A DNA stretch of 63,360 nt from Streptomyces sp. T39. GTDB taxonomy: Bacteria > Actinomycetota > Actinomycetes > Streptomycetales > Streptomycetaceae. Where the stretch lies: contig NZ_RDBP01000015.1 of NCBI RefSeq assembly GCF_008042045.1, forward strand, positions 1 to 63,360, given 5' to 3'. This document shows, in pieces, positions 34,496-43,455 of this stretch; the stretch's first letter is position 1; every line of letters begins with the position of its first letter. The notes beneath the pieces were generated by a model. It worked only from the letters and a program-made list of their open reading frames with translations. It was not told where the DNA came from and made no database searches. A program made the position numbers and the translations under genes.

Positions 34496-34996
34496 ATGCG
34501 CACGATGAAATACACCGTCTCCACCGAGATCGCCCTGCCGCGGGAGAAGGTGGCCCAGCTGCTCGCAGACCCGGCACAGCTGCCGAAATGGCTGCGGGGC
34601 CTGGTGCTGCACGAGCCGCTGAGCGGGGAGCACGGGCAGCTCGGCACCACGTCGCGGGTCGTGATGCAGATGGGCGGGCGGACGATGGAGGCCACCGAGA
34701 CCATCACACGCCGGGAACCGGCGGACCTGCGCGGGATCCCGGCATCGAGCGTCGTCCACTTCGACCGCGAGATCGTCGGCGAGGGCATGTGGAGTGCTGT
34801 ACGCGACCGGCTGACCGAGGCCGGCCCGGACACGACGTTCTGGGAGAGCGAGAACGAATACCGGTTCAGCGGCTTTCTGATGAAGCTGGTGGGACTCCTG
34901 ATGCCCGGCGCCTTCCGCAAGCAGTCGCGGCAGCACATGCAGGACTTCAAGGCTTTCGCCGAACGGGGAGAGGACGTCCGCGAGGCGAGGGACTGA
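34496..34996 (+). CDS. SRPBCC-family protein
   Basis: A 166-residue START-like protein: [54 protein letters not shown] and [20 protein letters not shown]. Three ATGs (34493, 34496, 34505) are in frame; GAGG at 34487-34490 favours 34496. It resembles polyketide cyclase/dehydrase-like lipid-binding proteins; the ligand is unknown. It stands alone, with about 240 bp upstream and 290 bp downstream without genes. Confidence 0.85.
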   Translation: MRTMKYTVSTEIALPREKVAQLLADPAQLPKWLRGLVLHEPLSGEHGQLGTTSRVVMQMGGRTMEATETITRREPADLRGIPASSVVHFDREIVGEGMWSAVRDRLTEAGPDTTFWESENEYRFSGFLMKLVGLLMPGAFRKQSRQHMQDFKAFAERGEDVREARD

Positions 34997-35286
34997 CCTG
35001 CCGTCACCGGTCAGGAGCCGACGGCGTGGCGTGCCGATCTCCCTTCGTGCACCGATGACCGCTGGTACGGGCTCCTCCGGCGCCGCCTCGGCCCGTCGCC
35101 ACGCGGAGGGCCAGGGAAGGCCGGGGGCGTCCCGGCTCCCCCGTCCAGCCGTGCCGGGGGCGCACCGCCCCCTCCGTCGCGTGCGGCCCGCCCGGTCAGC
35201 CGGTCCGGACGGCTCCGGGCGGCGGTCGCGGCACGGCTTTCGCGGGTGTCAGCCCCTCGCCGCGCCTATCGGCGGCTCGGCGCGGA

Positions 35287-35847
35287 TCAGTCGGATGCCG
35301 TGAGTTCCGCGCGCACGGTGGTGAGGATCTCCTCGGAAAGCGGGGAACCGGTGGTGGCCCGGGCCAGGACGAGGGCGCCGAGCATGGTGCACAGCCGGGT
35401 GATGCCGTCCTGGTCCCCGGTGGCGAGCCGCGCGGCGAAGTCGCCCACGCCTTCCGTGTAGATCCGGCGGGCCTCCTGGCCTTCGCTTTCGCGCGCCATG
35501 TCGGTGACGAGCGCGGCGACGGGGCATCCGTCCGCCGGGCTGTCGCGGTGTCCGAGGGAGAGGTAGGTGTCGATCAACGCCTTCTGGGCGGCGGCGCGCT
35601 GCCCGCCGTGCTGCTCGAGTCCCGTCTCGTGGTGCCGGGCGAGTTCGCCGAAGGCGTGGGCGGTGGCTTCGTCGATGAGCGCCTCTTTGGACGCGAACTG
35701 CTTGTAGAAGCCGCCGTGGGTCAGTCCAGCCGCCTTCATGATGTCGGCGACGCTGGCGTGAGTGCCCTGTTCCCGGAACAGGCGAGAGGCGGTCTCCACG
35801 ACCCGCCGGCGGTTCTCCTCGGCCTGCGCCTGCGATACGCGGCCCAT
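35287..35847 (-). CDS. TetR-family transcriptional regulator
   Basis: A 186-residue repressor. The HTH is in the first 55 residues (RRRVVETASRLFREQGTHAS, VADIMKAAGLTHGGFYKQFASKE), and the ligand-binding part contains GCPVAALVTDMARES, the TetR_C_16/LfrR-like pattern seen near oxidoreductases. ATG 35847 (MGRVSQAQAEE). It is divergent from the SDR gene with a palindrome between, so it very probably represses that gene and itself. Confidence 0.93.
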   Translation of the reverse strand: MGRVSQAQAEENRRRVVETASRLFREQGTHASVADIMKAAGLTHGGFYKQFASKEALIDEATAHAFGELARHHETGLEQHGGQRAAAQKALIDTYLSLGHRDSPADGCPVAALVTDMARESEGQEARRIYTEGVGDFAARLATGDQDGITRLCTMLGALVLARATTGSPLSEEILTTVRAELTASD

Positions 35848-35896
35848 CAGCCACCTCCCGTTCGGATGTCGACTGGCATCTATCCTAGACCGGTGG

Positions 35897-35918
35897 TTAG
35901 ATTATGGCCGTAATCTAA
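35897..35918. promoter_or_regulatory. TetR operator between tetR and SDR gene
   Basis: TTAGATTA-N6-TAATCTAA, a perfect 8-6-8 inverted repeat. It is strongly AT-rich against the surrounding DNA and lies 49-50 bp from each start codon. The right arm TAATCT can also serve as a -10 element for the SDR gene. Confidence 0.85.
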
Positions 35919-35966
35919 AACGTTGCCGTCGGCCGCTCGCCGACGGACGCAACCCTGGGAGCGGGC

Positions 35967-36653
35967 ATGGAACTGAACGGTGCGGTCGCGGTGGTCACCG
36001 GCGCCAACCGGGGGCTTGGACGGCATCTGGCCGCCCAGCTCGTGGAGCGCGGAGCGACGGTGTACGCGGCGGCCCGGCGGCCGGAGACGGTGGACCTGCC
36101 CGGCGTCACCCCGCTGCGGCTCGACGTGACGGACGAGGAGTCGATCCGCGCCGCGGCCCGCACCGCGTCCGACGCCACCCTGCTGGTGAACAACGCCGGA
36201 ATATCCACCGGAACCCCGCTGATCGCGGGCAGCCCGGACGCGATACGCCTGGAGATGGACACGAACTTCTTCGGTCCGCTCGCCGTGACGCGGGCCTTCG
36301 CCCCCGTCATCGAGTCCAACGGCGGCGGCGCGGTGCTCAACGTGCTGTCGGTGCTGTCCTGGCTGCACCCGGCCGGCCTCGGAGGCTATGCGGCGGCCAA
36401 GGCCGCCGCATGGGCGCTGACCGGCGCGGCCCGGGAGGAACTGGCACCCCGCGGCATCGCCGTCTCGGCGCTGCACGTCGGCTACATGGACACCGAGATG
36501 GCCGAGAGCGTTCCCGCCGGCCAGAAGGCCGACCCCGCCGAGGTCGCCGCCCAGGCCCTGTCCGGCATCGAGGCGGGCCTGCCCGAGATCCTCGCGGACG
36601 AGACCACCCGGTACGTGAAGCAGGGCCTTGCCGCATCGCCGAACGCGGCGTGA
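35967..36653 (+). CDS. Short-chain dehydrogenase/reductase
   Basis: A 228-residue classical SDR. Cofactor loop VTGANRGLGRHLA (about residues 10-22), the NAG motif LLVNNAGIST, catalytic Ser in VLSVLSWLHP, and YxxxK in GGYAAAKAAAW (about 141). ARRP after the second strand suggests NADPH preference. It starts at ATG 35967 about 50 bp after the operator. Substrate unknown; it is probably induced by the ligand of the divergent TetR. Confidence 0.93.
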   Translation: MELNGAVAVVTGANRGLGRHLAAQLVERGATVYAAARRPETVDLPGVTPLRLDVTDEESIRAAARTASDATLLVNNAGISTGTPLIAGSPDAIRLEMDTNFFGPLAVTRAFAPVIESNGGGAVLNVLSVLSWLHPAGLGGYAAAKAAAWALTGAAREELAPRGIAVSALHVGYMDTEMAESVPAGQKADPAEVAAQALSGIEAGLPEILADETTRYVKQGLAASPNAA

Positions 36654-36949
36654 GTCACACCTCGCCGGACGCGCCGGCCTCGATGCCCTGCCACGGCGCG
36701 CCGGTGACGGACGCCCACCGCATTGGCGGGGGCTCCTAAACACCGGGAGGCACACCCCCCGAACCCGGCAACAGCCCGGCACGAGTGGCCCCGTCCCCCT
36801 GCTGAACGTCGGCAACGGGAGGGCCCCTCCCCTCCGCGACGCGTCCGGCGTCCGTGCGCGGCATCGACTGCGCTGCGAGCGGGGGCCCGGTGCCGGGCAG
36901 GTGGCGCAGCCCGCGGCATCGTCGGCTGTGGGCGGGGTAGAGGGCTCGC

Positions 36950-37921
36950 ATGCGTATGGCTGTGGTGGATGCAGGCTCCAACACCGTCCGGCTGTTCGTC
37001 GCCGATGTCGAGCACTACGGGCTCCATCCCGTGCACACGGCCAAGTGGCGGCTGCGGCTGGCGGAACAGGTGGACCGGGACGGCACGATGGGACGGGCGG
37101 CGATGAGGCGGCTGGCCGACGCGGTGTCCGCCGCCTGCCGGGAGGGCCGCCGGTGGGGGGTGCGCGAACCCGTCGTGTTCGCCACGGCGGTCGTGCGCGA
37201 CGCCCCCAATCGGCACCGGATCCTCCGGACGCTCGGCGCGCGGTGCGATGTGCCGGTGCTTGTGCTGCCGGGTTCGCAGGAGGCCGAGTTGACGTTCCTC
37301 GCGGCCCGGCGGTGGACGGGCTGGCAGGCCGGTCCGCTGGCGGTCCTCGACATCGGCGGCGGGTCCTTCGAGGTGGCCTGCGGCGACGGCGGGACGGCGG
37401 ACCTCGCCGTCTCCCTGCCGCTGGGCGCGGGGCGGCTCACCCGGGAGCACTTCGCCGGCCAGGACCCTCCCTCGCCCTCGCGGGTCAAGGAGGTGCGGCG
37501 GTACGCGCGGGAGCAGATGGCCGAGGTGTCCGCGCAGGTACGCGGCATCGGGCCCCGCACGGTCGTGGCCACCTCCCGCACCTTCGATCAGTTGTCGCGC
37601 CTGTGCTCTCCCGGCACCGACGAACCGTCCGGCACGCGGCGGCTCCTCCATGCGGAACTGCGTCAGGCGATCAGGCAGTTGAGGCGTCTTCCCTCAGCCG
37701 ACCGCGCCCGTCTGCCGGGGATCTCCCCCGCACGCTCGGCGCAGTGCCTGGCCGGGGCGATCGTCGCGGAGACCGCCCTGCGCACGATGAACGTCGACTC
37801 GGTCCTCATCTGCCCGTGGGCGATCCGCGAGGGCGTCCTCCTCCGGGCATACGAGGACAGGGCCCGATCCGAGCAGACGGCGTCGATCGCCGGCGTGTCC
37901 GTGTCGACGCACTCCGCCTGA
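36950..37921 (+). CDS. Ppx/GppA phosphatase family protein
   Basis: A 323-residue member of the sugar-kinase/Hsp70 superfold that hydrolyses polyphosphate ends or pppGpp. The phosphate loop is VVDAGSNTVRLFVADV near the N-terminus; the second motif is LAVLDIGGGSFEVACG (about 126-141), preceded by GSQEAELTFLAA with the catalytic Glu. RTVVATSRTFDQL follows. The C-terminal HD-type extension of long exopolyphosphatases is absent, as in actinobacterial short Ppx. ATG 36950. It has about 300 bp of upstream DNA without a gene. Confidence 0.92.
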   Translation: MRMAVVDAGSNTVRLFVADVEHYGLHPVHTAKWRLRLAEQVDRDGTMGRAAMRRLADAVSAACREGRRWGVREPVVFATAVVRDAPNRHRILRTLGARCDVPVLVLPGSQEAELTFLAARRWTGWQAGPLAVLDIGGGSFEVACGDGGTADLAVSLPLGAGRLTREHFAGQDPPSPSRVKEVRRYAREQMAEVSAQVRGIGPRTVVATSRTFDQLSRLCSPGTDEPSGTRRLLHAELRQAIRQLRRLPSADRARLPGISPARSAQCLAGAIVAETALRTMNVDSVLICPWAIREGVLLRAYEDRARSEQTASIAGVSVSTHSA

Positions 37922-38123
37922 CCCGAGCACGTCGTGCCCCTGCCCGAGGAGATGCGCGGCATCGGCGGCGAGGTCTGCCTCGCGGAAGAGGCGATGACCG
38001 GCATCCGGGTCGCCGTCGAGGGCTCCGTGCACCCAGGCCGTCCCACGGTCCACGGCGGAACGCACGTCCGGCGTCCCGCCCCGCACACCGCGCCGGGCCC
38101 CGCACCCGGCTCGCGGACCACCG

Positions 38124-38936
38124 CTAGGGACGGCTGAAGAACGTGACCGGCCGCTCCCGCCGCACTCCGTCGACGACGACGTCGACGGACTCGTCGTAGA
38201 AGGCCACCCGGTCCTTGACGATCCCCACGGAGGGGAGGGGGTCGGGGTAGCTCCAGGCGATGTCGGGCCGCACGTCGCCGTCGCCCGCCCAGGACCAGTA
38301 CTCGCTCGCCACACCCTTGTAGGGACAGCGCGTGCGCCCGTCGGTACGGGTGAACAGGTCGAGGCGGACGTCCTCCCGCGGGAGGTAGAAGCGCACCGGC
38401 AGACCGGTTTCGAACAGCAGGACCGGCCTGCGGGTGTCCGCGACGACGGTGCCCTCGATCTCGATCCGGACGTGCCGGCCGCTGGGCAGGGCGTCCACGC
38501 GCTTGTGCGGGTCGCGCGGGTGGACGAAGATCTCCTCGTCCTCCTCGTACCAGTGGTCGAGGACCTCGCGTCCGAACCATTCGAAGCCGATGTGGCCGGC
38601 CAGCTCCTCCCCGGGGTAGGTCCAGGCCGCGGCCCCGACGGTCCGGTCGGGGAGCACGAGGTCGTAGAAGACCGTCGCCCCCGCGTGCCGCCGCGGGCCG
38701 GCGGATCGTTCCGTCCGCCGCAGCAGGTCCGTCCGGACGTCTCCTGCCGGGAAGGCGTAGAGGGGGACGGGGCGACCGGGCTCCCACACGAGAACCGGGC
38801 TGCGGCTGTCCACGACCGTGATCTCCCCCGCCGTCGCACGCACCCAGCGCTCGCTCGGCTCCCAGAACACTCTGTCGGACTCGTCCCGGCGGCGTTCGAC
38901 GGGCACGGCTTCCGGGCCGGATGTCGGTGCGGTCAT
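38124..38936 (-). CDS. DUF427 domain protein, two copies
   Basis: A 270-residue protein with two DUF427 units. Each has a strand pair and the YPGEELAGHIGFEW or CPYKGVASEYWSWAG core (CPYKG-type motif in the second), preceded by ETGLPVRFYLPREDVRLDL or EPGRPVPLYAFPAGDVRTDL. The function of the domain is unknown. ATG 38936 (MTAPTSGPEAV) is the first sensible start; the frame upstream runs through the operator region. It is divergent from the ABC exporter operon, and the twin palindromes at 39080-39124 may control both. Confidence 0.9.
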   Translation of the reverse strand: MTAPTSGPEAVPVERRRDESDRVFWEPSERWVRATAGEITVVDSRSPVLVWEPGRPVPLYAFPAGDVRTDLLRRTERSAGPRRHAGATVFYDLVLPDRTVGAAAWTYPGEELAGHIGFEWFGREVLDHWYEEDEEIFVHPRDPHKRVDALPSGRHVRIEIEGTVVADTRRPVLLFETGLPVRFYLPREDVRLDLFTRTDGRTRCPYKGVASEYWSWAGDGDVRPDIAWSYPDPLPSVGIVKDRVAFYDESVDVVVDGVRRERPVTFFSRP

Positions 38937-39079
38937 CGGTCTCGTCTCCTCGCTCCGGTTCCTGCCTCGGGCTGTCCGGATCCGGTGCCGTGGCACGGGG
39001 GCAGCCGGTGTCCACGCTGCTCCAGGGACCGGCCGGTGGCAAGCGGCGCGGCGCCGCCTCCCCGGACCGGCGAGTTCCG

Positions 39080-39098
39080 ACTTGCCTGCCAGGAAAGC
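39080..39098. promoter_or_regulatory. Degenerate operator copy
   Basis: ACTTGCCT-GCC-AGGAAAGC has the same 8-3-8 layout as the perfect palindrome whose start is 26 bp to the right, with one mismatch per arm. Confidence 0.6.
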
Positions 39099-39105
39099 CG
39101 AGAGT

Positions 39106-39124
39106 ACTTTCCTTGTAGGAAAGT
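39106..39124. promoter_or_regulatory. Perfect operator palindrome of the ABC operon
   Basis: ACTTTCCT-TGT-AGGAAAGT, a perfect 8-3-8 inverted repeat 24 bp before the operon's start. It is AT-rich relative to its surroundings. Likely bound by the winged-helix regulator encoded in the operon (inference). Confidence 0.8.
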
Positions 39125-39148
39125 CATCGGGGCGGGAAGGTGAGGGCC

Positions 39149-39655
39149 GTGAGCATGCCGGTGGATGCCGAACAGGCATGGAAGGATCTCCAGCGCATCC
39201 GGGTGCCGCAGGAGCGGGTGTACGACGAGTTCGAGCGCTCCGCGTCCGGCGGGCGCGGTACGACCTACGGCATGGCCGCGCTCATGTGGGTGTTCCTCGC
39301 CGGCGTCGGCATGGACCTGCCCGGGTGGGGCGTCGGACTGTCCGTGGCCGCCTACGTCGGCCTGCTGAGCCTGCTGATCGTGTTGAGCAGCCGCCGGAGC
39401 CGGATGCAACTGCACCACACTCGCTGCCCCGGGCGCATGTGGGCCGCGTTCGGTGCCGCGGCGGTGCTGGTCGGCGGGACGATCGTGCTGGCGGACCACC
39501 TGACCGAGCCGCTGGGGCCGGTCCATGGCGGCCTCGTCCAGGCCACGGCCGGGGTGGCCGTGTACCTGCTCACCCTCGGTCGCGCCAACCGCTGGGTGGC
39601 CGAGTCGGTGAGGAGCGGCGGCGCACCGGCGGCCGACGGGGAGGCCGGCCGATGA
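39149..39655 (+). CDS. Small four-helix membrane protein
   Basis: A 168-residue protein: a soluble start (DAEQAWKDLQRIRVPQERVY) and four hydrophobic segments (TYGMAALMWVFLAGVGM, VGLSVAAYVGLLSLLIVL, MWAAFGAAAVLVGGTIVLA, GLVQATAGVAVYLLTLG), then a short cytoplasmic tail. Not a recognised family. GGAAGG before GTG 39149 decides the start among GTG 39140, GTG 39149 and ATG 39155. Its stop overlaps the regulator start as ATGA. It probably senses or supports the exporter encoded downstream. Confidence 0.8.
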   Translation: MSMPVDAEQAWKDLQRIRVPQERVYDEFERSASGGRGTTYGMAALMWVFLAGVGMDLPGWGVGLSVAAYVGLLSLLIVLSSRRSRMQLHHTRCPGRMWAAFGAAAVLVGGTIVLADHLTEPLGPVHGGLVQATAGVAVYLLTLGRANRWVAESVRSGGAPAADGEAGR

Positions 39656-39996
39656 GCACCCCCGCCGGCTTCGACGAGCTGATCCACCCCGCCACGCGGC
39701 TGTCGGTGGTCGCGCTGCTCGCCGCCACCGAGTGGGCGGACTTCGCGTTCGTCCGCGACAGCCTCTCGCTCAGCGACTCCGCGCTCTCCAAGCAGTTGCA
39801 CACCTTGGAGGGGGCCGGATACCTGGAGGTCCAGAAGGAGGGCGGCGGCCGCAACCGCCGTACGAAGGTACGGCTGACGGAATGCGGTCGCACCGCCTTC
39901 GACGGACATGTGGCGGCACTGCGGGCCATCGTCGACAGCGCCGGACCGGCGACCGGGGCGGCACCACGGCAGCCCCGTGCGGAGGCCGAGCGATGA
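39652..39996 (+). CDS. Winged-helix transcriptional regulator (MarR/ArsR-like)
   Basis: A 114-residue regulator: FDELIHPATRLSVVALLAAT, recognition helix DSLSLSDSALSKQLHTLEGA, wing GYLEVQKEGGGRNRRTKVRL and helix TECGRTAFDGHVAALRAIV. This is the HTH_27-type family commonly coded with ABC exporters. The ATGA overlaps on both sides place it in a coupled operon. It is the obvious candidate to bind the twin ACTTTCCT palindromes. Confidence 0.92.
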   Translation: MSTPAGFDELIHPATRLSVVALLAATEWADFAFVRDSLSLSDSALSKQLHTLEGAGYLEVQKEGGGRNRRTKVRLTECGRTAFDGHVAALRAIVDSAGPATGAAPRQPRAEAER

Positions 39997-40946
39997 CGGC
40001 GTCCGTGCGCACCGACGTCCGGCCCGTGATCCGGGTACGCGATCTGACCATGGCGTACGGCGACGTCGACGTCCTGCGCGGCGTCGACGTGGACATCCAC
40101 GGCGGCGAGGTCTTCGCGCTGCTCGGGCCCAACGGCGCGGGGAAGACCACCACCGTCGAGATCCTGGAGGGCTTCCGGCAGCGCTCCGGCGGGGAGGTGA
40201 GCGTCCTCGGCACGGATCCCGAGCGGGGCGGCGACGCGTGGCGGGCCCGGATCGGCCTGGTCCTGCAGTCCTGGCGCGACCACCGCCGCTGGCGGGTCGC
40301 CGAGCTGCTGACCCACTTCGCGGCCTACTATCCCGACCCGCGCGACCCGGCCGAACTGCTGGCCCTGGTCGGCCTCACCGACCAGGCCGGCCGGCAGGTG
40401 GAGCGGCTGTCCGGCGGCCAGCGCCGGCGCCTCGACGTCGCGCTCGGCATCGTCGGCCGCCCCGAACTCCTCTTCCTCGACGAGCCGACCACCGGCTTCG
40501 ACCCCCAGGCACGGCACGAGTTCCACGTCCTGGTCGAACGGCTGGCCCGCGAGGAGGGCGTCACCGTCCTGCTCACCACCCACGACCTGGCGGAGGCCGA
40601 GCGGCTCGCCGACCGGATCGCCATGCTGGTCGGCGGCCGGATCCGGGCCTGCGGCACACCCGCGGAACTGGCCCGGCGCGCCGCCGCCCAGGCCGAGGTC
40701 CGGTGGACGGCCGACGACGGGACGCCCCGCCGCGAACGCACGGAGGACCCCTCACGGCTGGTCTGGGAACTCCACCGGCACGCGGACGGCCCGATCGCCG
40801 ACCTGGAGGTCCGCCGGCCGACGCTGGAGGACACCTACCTGCACATGGTGCACCGGGAGGCCGTCGGCACGGACGGGGCACAGCACACGGGCAGGGACGC
40901 GGACGACAGGGACAGGAACGCGGACGAGGAGGCACCGGCCGCATGA
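39993..40946 (+). CDS. ABC-2 type exporter ATP-binding protein
   Basis: A 317-residue ATPase: Walker A LLGPNGAGKTTTVE (about residues 44-57), Q-loop VLQS, signature RLSGGQRRRLDVALGI, Walker B LLFLDEPTTGFDP, H-loop TTHD, and the DrrA-like C-terminal part ending LEDTYLHMVHRE. DrrA/CcmA-type ATPases power drug or lipid export. ATG 39993 overlaps the regulator stop. The extreme C-terminus (DGAQHTGRDADDRDRNADEE) is charged and non-conserved. Confidence 0.95.
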   Translation: MTASVRTDVRPVIRVRDLTMAYGDVDVLRGVDVDIHGGEVFALLGPNGAGKTTTVEILEGFRQRSGGEVSVLGTDPERGGDAWRARIGLVLQSWRDHRRWRVAELLTHFAAYYPDPRDPAELLALVGLTDQAGRQVERLSGGQRRRLDVALGIVGRPELLFLDEPTTGFDPQARHEFHVLVERLAREEGVTVLLTTHDLAEAERLADRIAMLVGGRIRACGTPAELARRAAAQAEVRWTADDGTPRRERTEDPSRLVWELHRHADGPIADLEVRRPTLEDTYLHMVHREAVGTDGAQHTGRDADDRDRNADEEAPAA

Positions 40947-41818
40947 GGGGGGCACACATGACGCACAGGACGAACAGCTGGCGGGCCGGGCTCCAGCGCG
41001 GCGGAATCGAGCTGCGGCACCTGCTGCGCAACGGCAAGGAGATGTCCGGCCATCTGACCAATGTGGTCGTCGCCCTGCTCGTCGCCGCCTACCTCGGTGA
41101 CGACGTGCCCGGGACCAGCACCCCGATGACGCATCTGGTGCTGGCGGGCTTCGCCGCCTACCTGCTGTTCCAGGTCGGCCTGATCAACCTCCCGCAGATC
41201 CTCGTGACGGAGCGGGAGGAGGGCACCCTGCTGCGGCTGCGCGCCACGCCCGGCGGGATACCGGCCTACCTCGTCGCCAAGTGCCTGCTGGTGGTCGTCC
41301 TGGCGGTCGGCACCCTGGCGCTGCTCCTGGCCGCCGGGGCGCTGCTGGCGGACGGGCCACTGCCGCACGGGCCGGGCGACTGGCTGACGCTGCTGTGGGT
41401 CACCACCCTCGGGCTGCTCGCCGTCGTCCCGCTCGGCGCGGCCGTGGGCGCCGTGCTGCCCAACCCCCGCGAGGCCCTGGCGTTGATCATGCTGCCGACG
41501 ATGGGGCTGCTGATCACCTCGGGGACGGTGTTCCCGATCACCGAACTGCCCGTGCCCGTCCAGCAGGTGGCCTCGGTCTTTCCGCTCAAGTGGATGGCGC
41601 AGGGCCTTCGTTCGGCGCTGCTCCCGGACTCGGCACGGGCCGCCGAGGCGGCCGGCTCCTGGGAACTTCCCATGGTCGCCCTGGTCCTCACGGCCTGGGC
41701 GGTCCTCGGGTTCCTCCTCGCGGTACCGCTCCTGCGCCGCGCCGCCCGCCGCGAGTCCGGCTCGCGGCTGAGCGCGCGCCAGGACAAGGCGGCGCAGAGC
41801 GGCGCGCCGGCCGCGTAG
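40943..41818 (+). CDS. ABC-2 type transporter permease
   Basis: A 291-residue six-helix permease of the DrrB class: LTNVVVALLVAAYLGDD, MTHLVLAGFAAYLLFQVGL, the conserved coupling loop VTEREEGTLLRLRATPGG, then LVVVLAVGTLALLLAAGALL, VTTLGLLAVVPLGAAVGAVL and LPTMGLLITSGTVFPITEL. ATG 40943 gives the ATGA overlap with the ATPase; ATG 40958 has GAGGGGGG upstream and is an alternative. It closes the four-gene operon. The exported compound is unknown. Confidence 0.93.
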   Translation: MRGAHMTHRTNSWRAGLQRGGIELRHLLRNGKEMSGHLTNVVVALLVAAYLGDDVPGTSTPMTHLVLAGFAAYLLFQVGLINLPQILVTEREEGTLLRLRATPGGIPAYLVAKCLLVVVLAVGTLALLLAAGALLADGPLPHGPGDWLTLLWVTTLGLLAVVPLGAAVGAVLPNPREALALIMLPTMGLLITSGTVFPITELPVPVQQVASVFPLKWMAQGLRSALLPDSARAAEAAGSWELPMVALVLTAWAVLGFLLAVPLLRRAARRESGSRLSARQDKAAQSGAPAA

Positions 41819-41930
41819 GCGGCCTCGCGACCACGGCGGGCCGGGGCTGCCGGCCGCCCACGCCTGGACGCGAGGTGTGCGAGGTGCTCGGCGATCGCTC
41901 ACGGTCCCGCACCGCGTGCGCACGCAGCAG

Positions 41931-42188
41931 GCCGGGGGCGATCTCGTCCAGCTCGTCGGGCTCGACGACGACGTACTCCCCCTCCCCCACCTCGAATCCC
42001 TTGACGATGTCGTCGGTGCCCACCTCTTCGCCGGTGCGCTCGTTGACGCGCCGGTTGCGGATCCGGTCGGCGGTGCCGCGTTCGAGCTGGTGGAAGTGCA
42101 CGGTGTGGGTCTCGGTGGCGGTGAACAGGCCGACGGGTGCGGTGACCAGCCCGAAGGTGATCACCCCGGTCCAGACCGCACGGGCCAT
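41931..42188 (-). pseudogene. Truncated Ku DNA-end-binding protein
   Basis: From ATG 42188 the frame reads a normal Ku start (MARAVWTGVITFGLVTAPVG, then HFHQLERGTADRIRNRRVNE and VVVEPDELDEIAPG), about 86 residues. After that, homology stops abruptly and the frame continues into unrelated sequence, ending inside the neighbouring permease gene on the other strand. Bacterial Ku proteins are about 260-350 residues and need the central ring and bridge for DNA binding, so this fragment should be inactive. The breakpoint is near 41930, 110 bp from the end of the ABC operon. Confidence 0.88.
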
Positions 42189-42323
42189 GACCGCCTGTCC
42201 CTTCCGCGAAGTGGGTGCGCGGGTGCCTGCCGCCCACGGTCCACGCTCGCACCACCGGGTCGTCGGCGCGCGCCGGCGGCGCGGCCGCTCCGGCGGCGAG
42301 CCCTGACCTGCTCTCTTCTCGGT

Positions 42324-43232
42324 CTAGCGGGGGCCGTCCGCGTCGGCGAGAGCCTGGGCGGCTGCCTGCGCACCGCGGTCGGCCACCCGCACCGCCTCGC
42401 GGGTGGCCCGGACACGGCGTTCGGCCTCCTTCTCCTCGCTCCGGGCCTCCTTCGCGGCATCCTGGGCGCGGCGCAGCTCCGTTCGCGCCGCCTCGACGCG
42501 CCCCTCGGCCTCCGCGGTCTTCCGGCGCGCGGTCTCCAGGTGCTCGGCCGCCTCCGTGTCCTCGTCGCGTCGGGCCGCGAGGGCCCGGTCCGCCTCGGTG
42601 GCCGCACGGCGCGCCGCTGCGAGCTCCTCGCGCCGCCGGCGGCGGTCGGCGAGCTCGTCCTCGTGTGCGCCTCCGCCGGCCTCCTGCGCGGCCGGCGCCC
42701 TTCGCCTCGGCGTGGAGTCCGGGGCCGGGGCCGCCGTGGGAGCCGGGGTCGTCGGCGGGGTGAGGGAGCGCTCCAGGTGCCCGGCCGCCCACCGGTCGGC
42801 GGATTCCTGGTCGGCGAGGACCGCTCGCAGCGTGGTGGCCACCTCCTGCTGCGCCGCGTCCGACAGCCGGTGCCCTGCTGCCTCGGCGAGGCGGGCCGCC
42901 TCCCGGGCCAGCGCGGTGACGACGGCTCCGCGGCGGGCGGAGAGGTCCCTCATGACGTCGGAGTCGAGGGTGCGGTAGGCCTCGCGCAGTTGGTGTCCGA
43001 GGTCGAGGAATCGCTCGCTCTCCTCGGGGTCCGCGCGCCTGAGGAGGTTGGCCGCCCACGCGGCGAGCGTGGGGCGGCGGGAGGCGCGGATCAGCCGGGC
43101 GTCGTCGGCCCGACCCGCCGCGGCGGCCCGGGCCGCCAGCTCCCTGCGGCGCTCGACGAAGGACGGCGGCGCCGTCGCGTACAGCTCGTCCAGCGGGTCC
43201 GCGCGGTCCCGGCCCTGTCCGTGGGCTCCCAT
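42324..43232 (-). CDS. Coiled-coil hypothetical protein
   Basis: A 302-residue protein. The first 150 residues are helical with a recurring actinobacterial pattern (FVERRRELAARAAAAGRADD, ASRRPTLAAWAANLLRRADP, LSDAAQQEVATTLRAVLAD). After a Pro/Ala linker (about 155-180), residues 190-300 form a long Glu/Arg/Ala coiled coil (RREELAAARRAATEADRALA). ATG 43232 is the first sensible start; the upstream frame passes through repeats. The function is unknown. It sits 135 bp from, and co-directional with, the Ku remnant. Confidence 0.82.
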   Translation of the reverse strand: MGAHGQGRDRADPLDELYATAPPSFVERRRELAARAAAAGRADDARLIRASRRPTLAAWAANLLRRADPEESERFLDLGHQLREAYRTLDSDVMRDLSARRGAVVTALAREAARLAEAAGHRLSDAAQQEVATTLRAVLADQESADRWAAGHLERSLTPPTTPAPTAAPAPDSTPRRRAPAAQEAGGGAHEDELADRRRRREELAAARRAATEADRALAARRDEDTEAAEHLETARRKTAEAEGRVEAARTELRRAQDAAKEARSEEKEAERRVRATREAVRVADRGAQAAAQALADADGPR

Positions 43233-43455
43233 GATGGTCCGCTCCCGTCGCAAGAGTCGTCGCAGGAGTCTCCGGCGAGGACGGGCGGGCCCGGTGCCCC
43301 GTGCGAAGCGGGCGCGGGCCGCCCTCGGCCTCTGTGCTGTCAGGTGGCCTCGCAGCGACCGTAGACGCAGCCGCGGGCGGGTGCACCCCGGTCGAGGCGG
43401 AGGCGCCCCGGGGGAACCGGTCCGGCGCCACGGCTGCCGGAGGACCGTCTGCACG

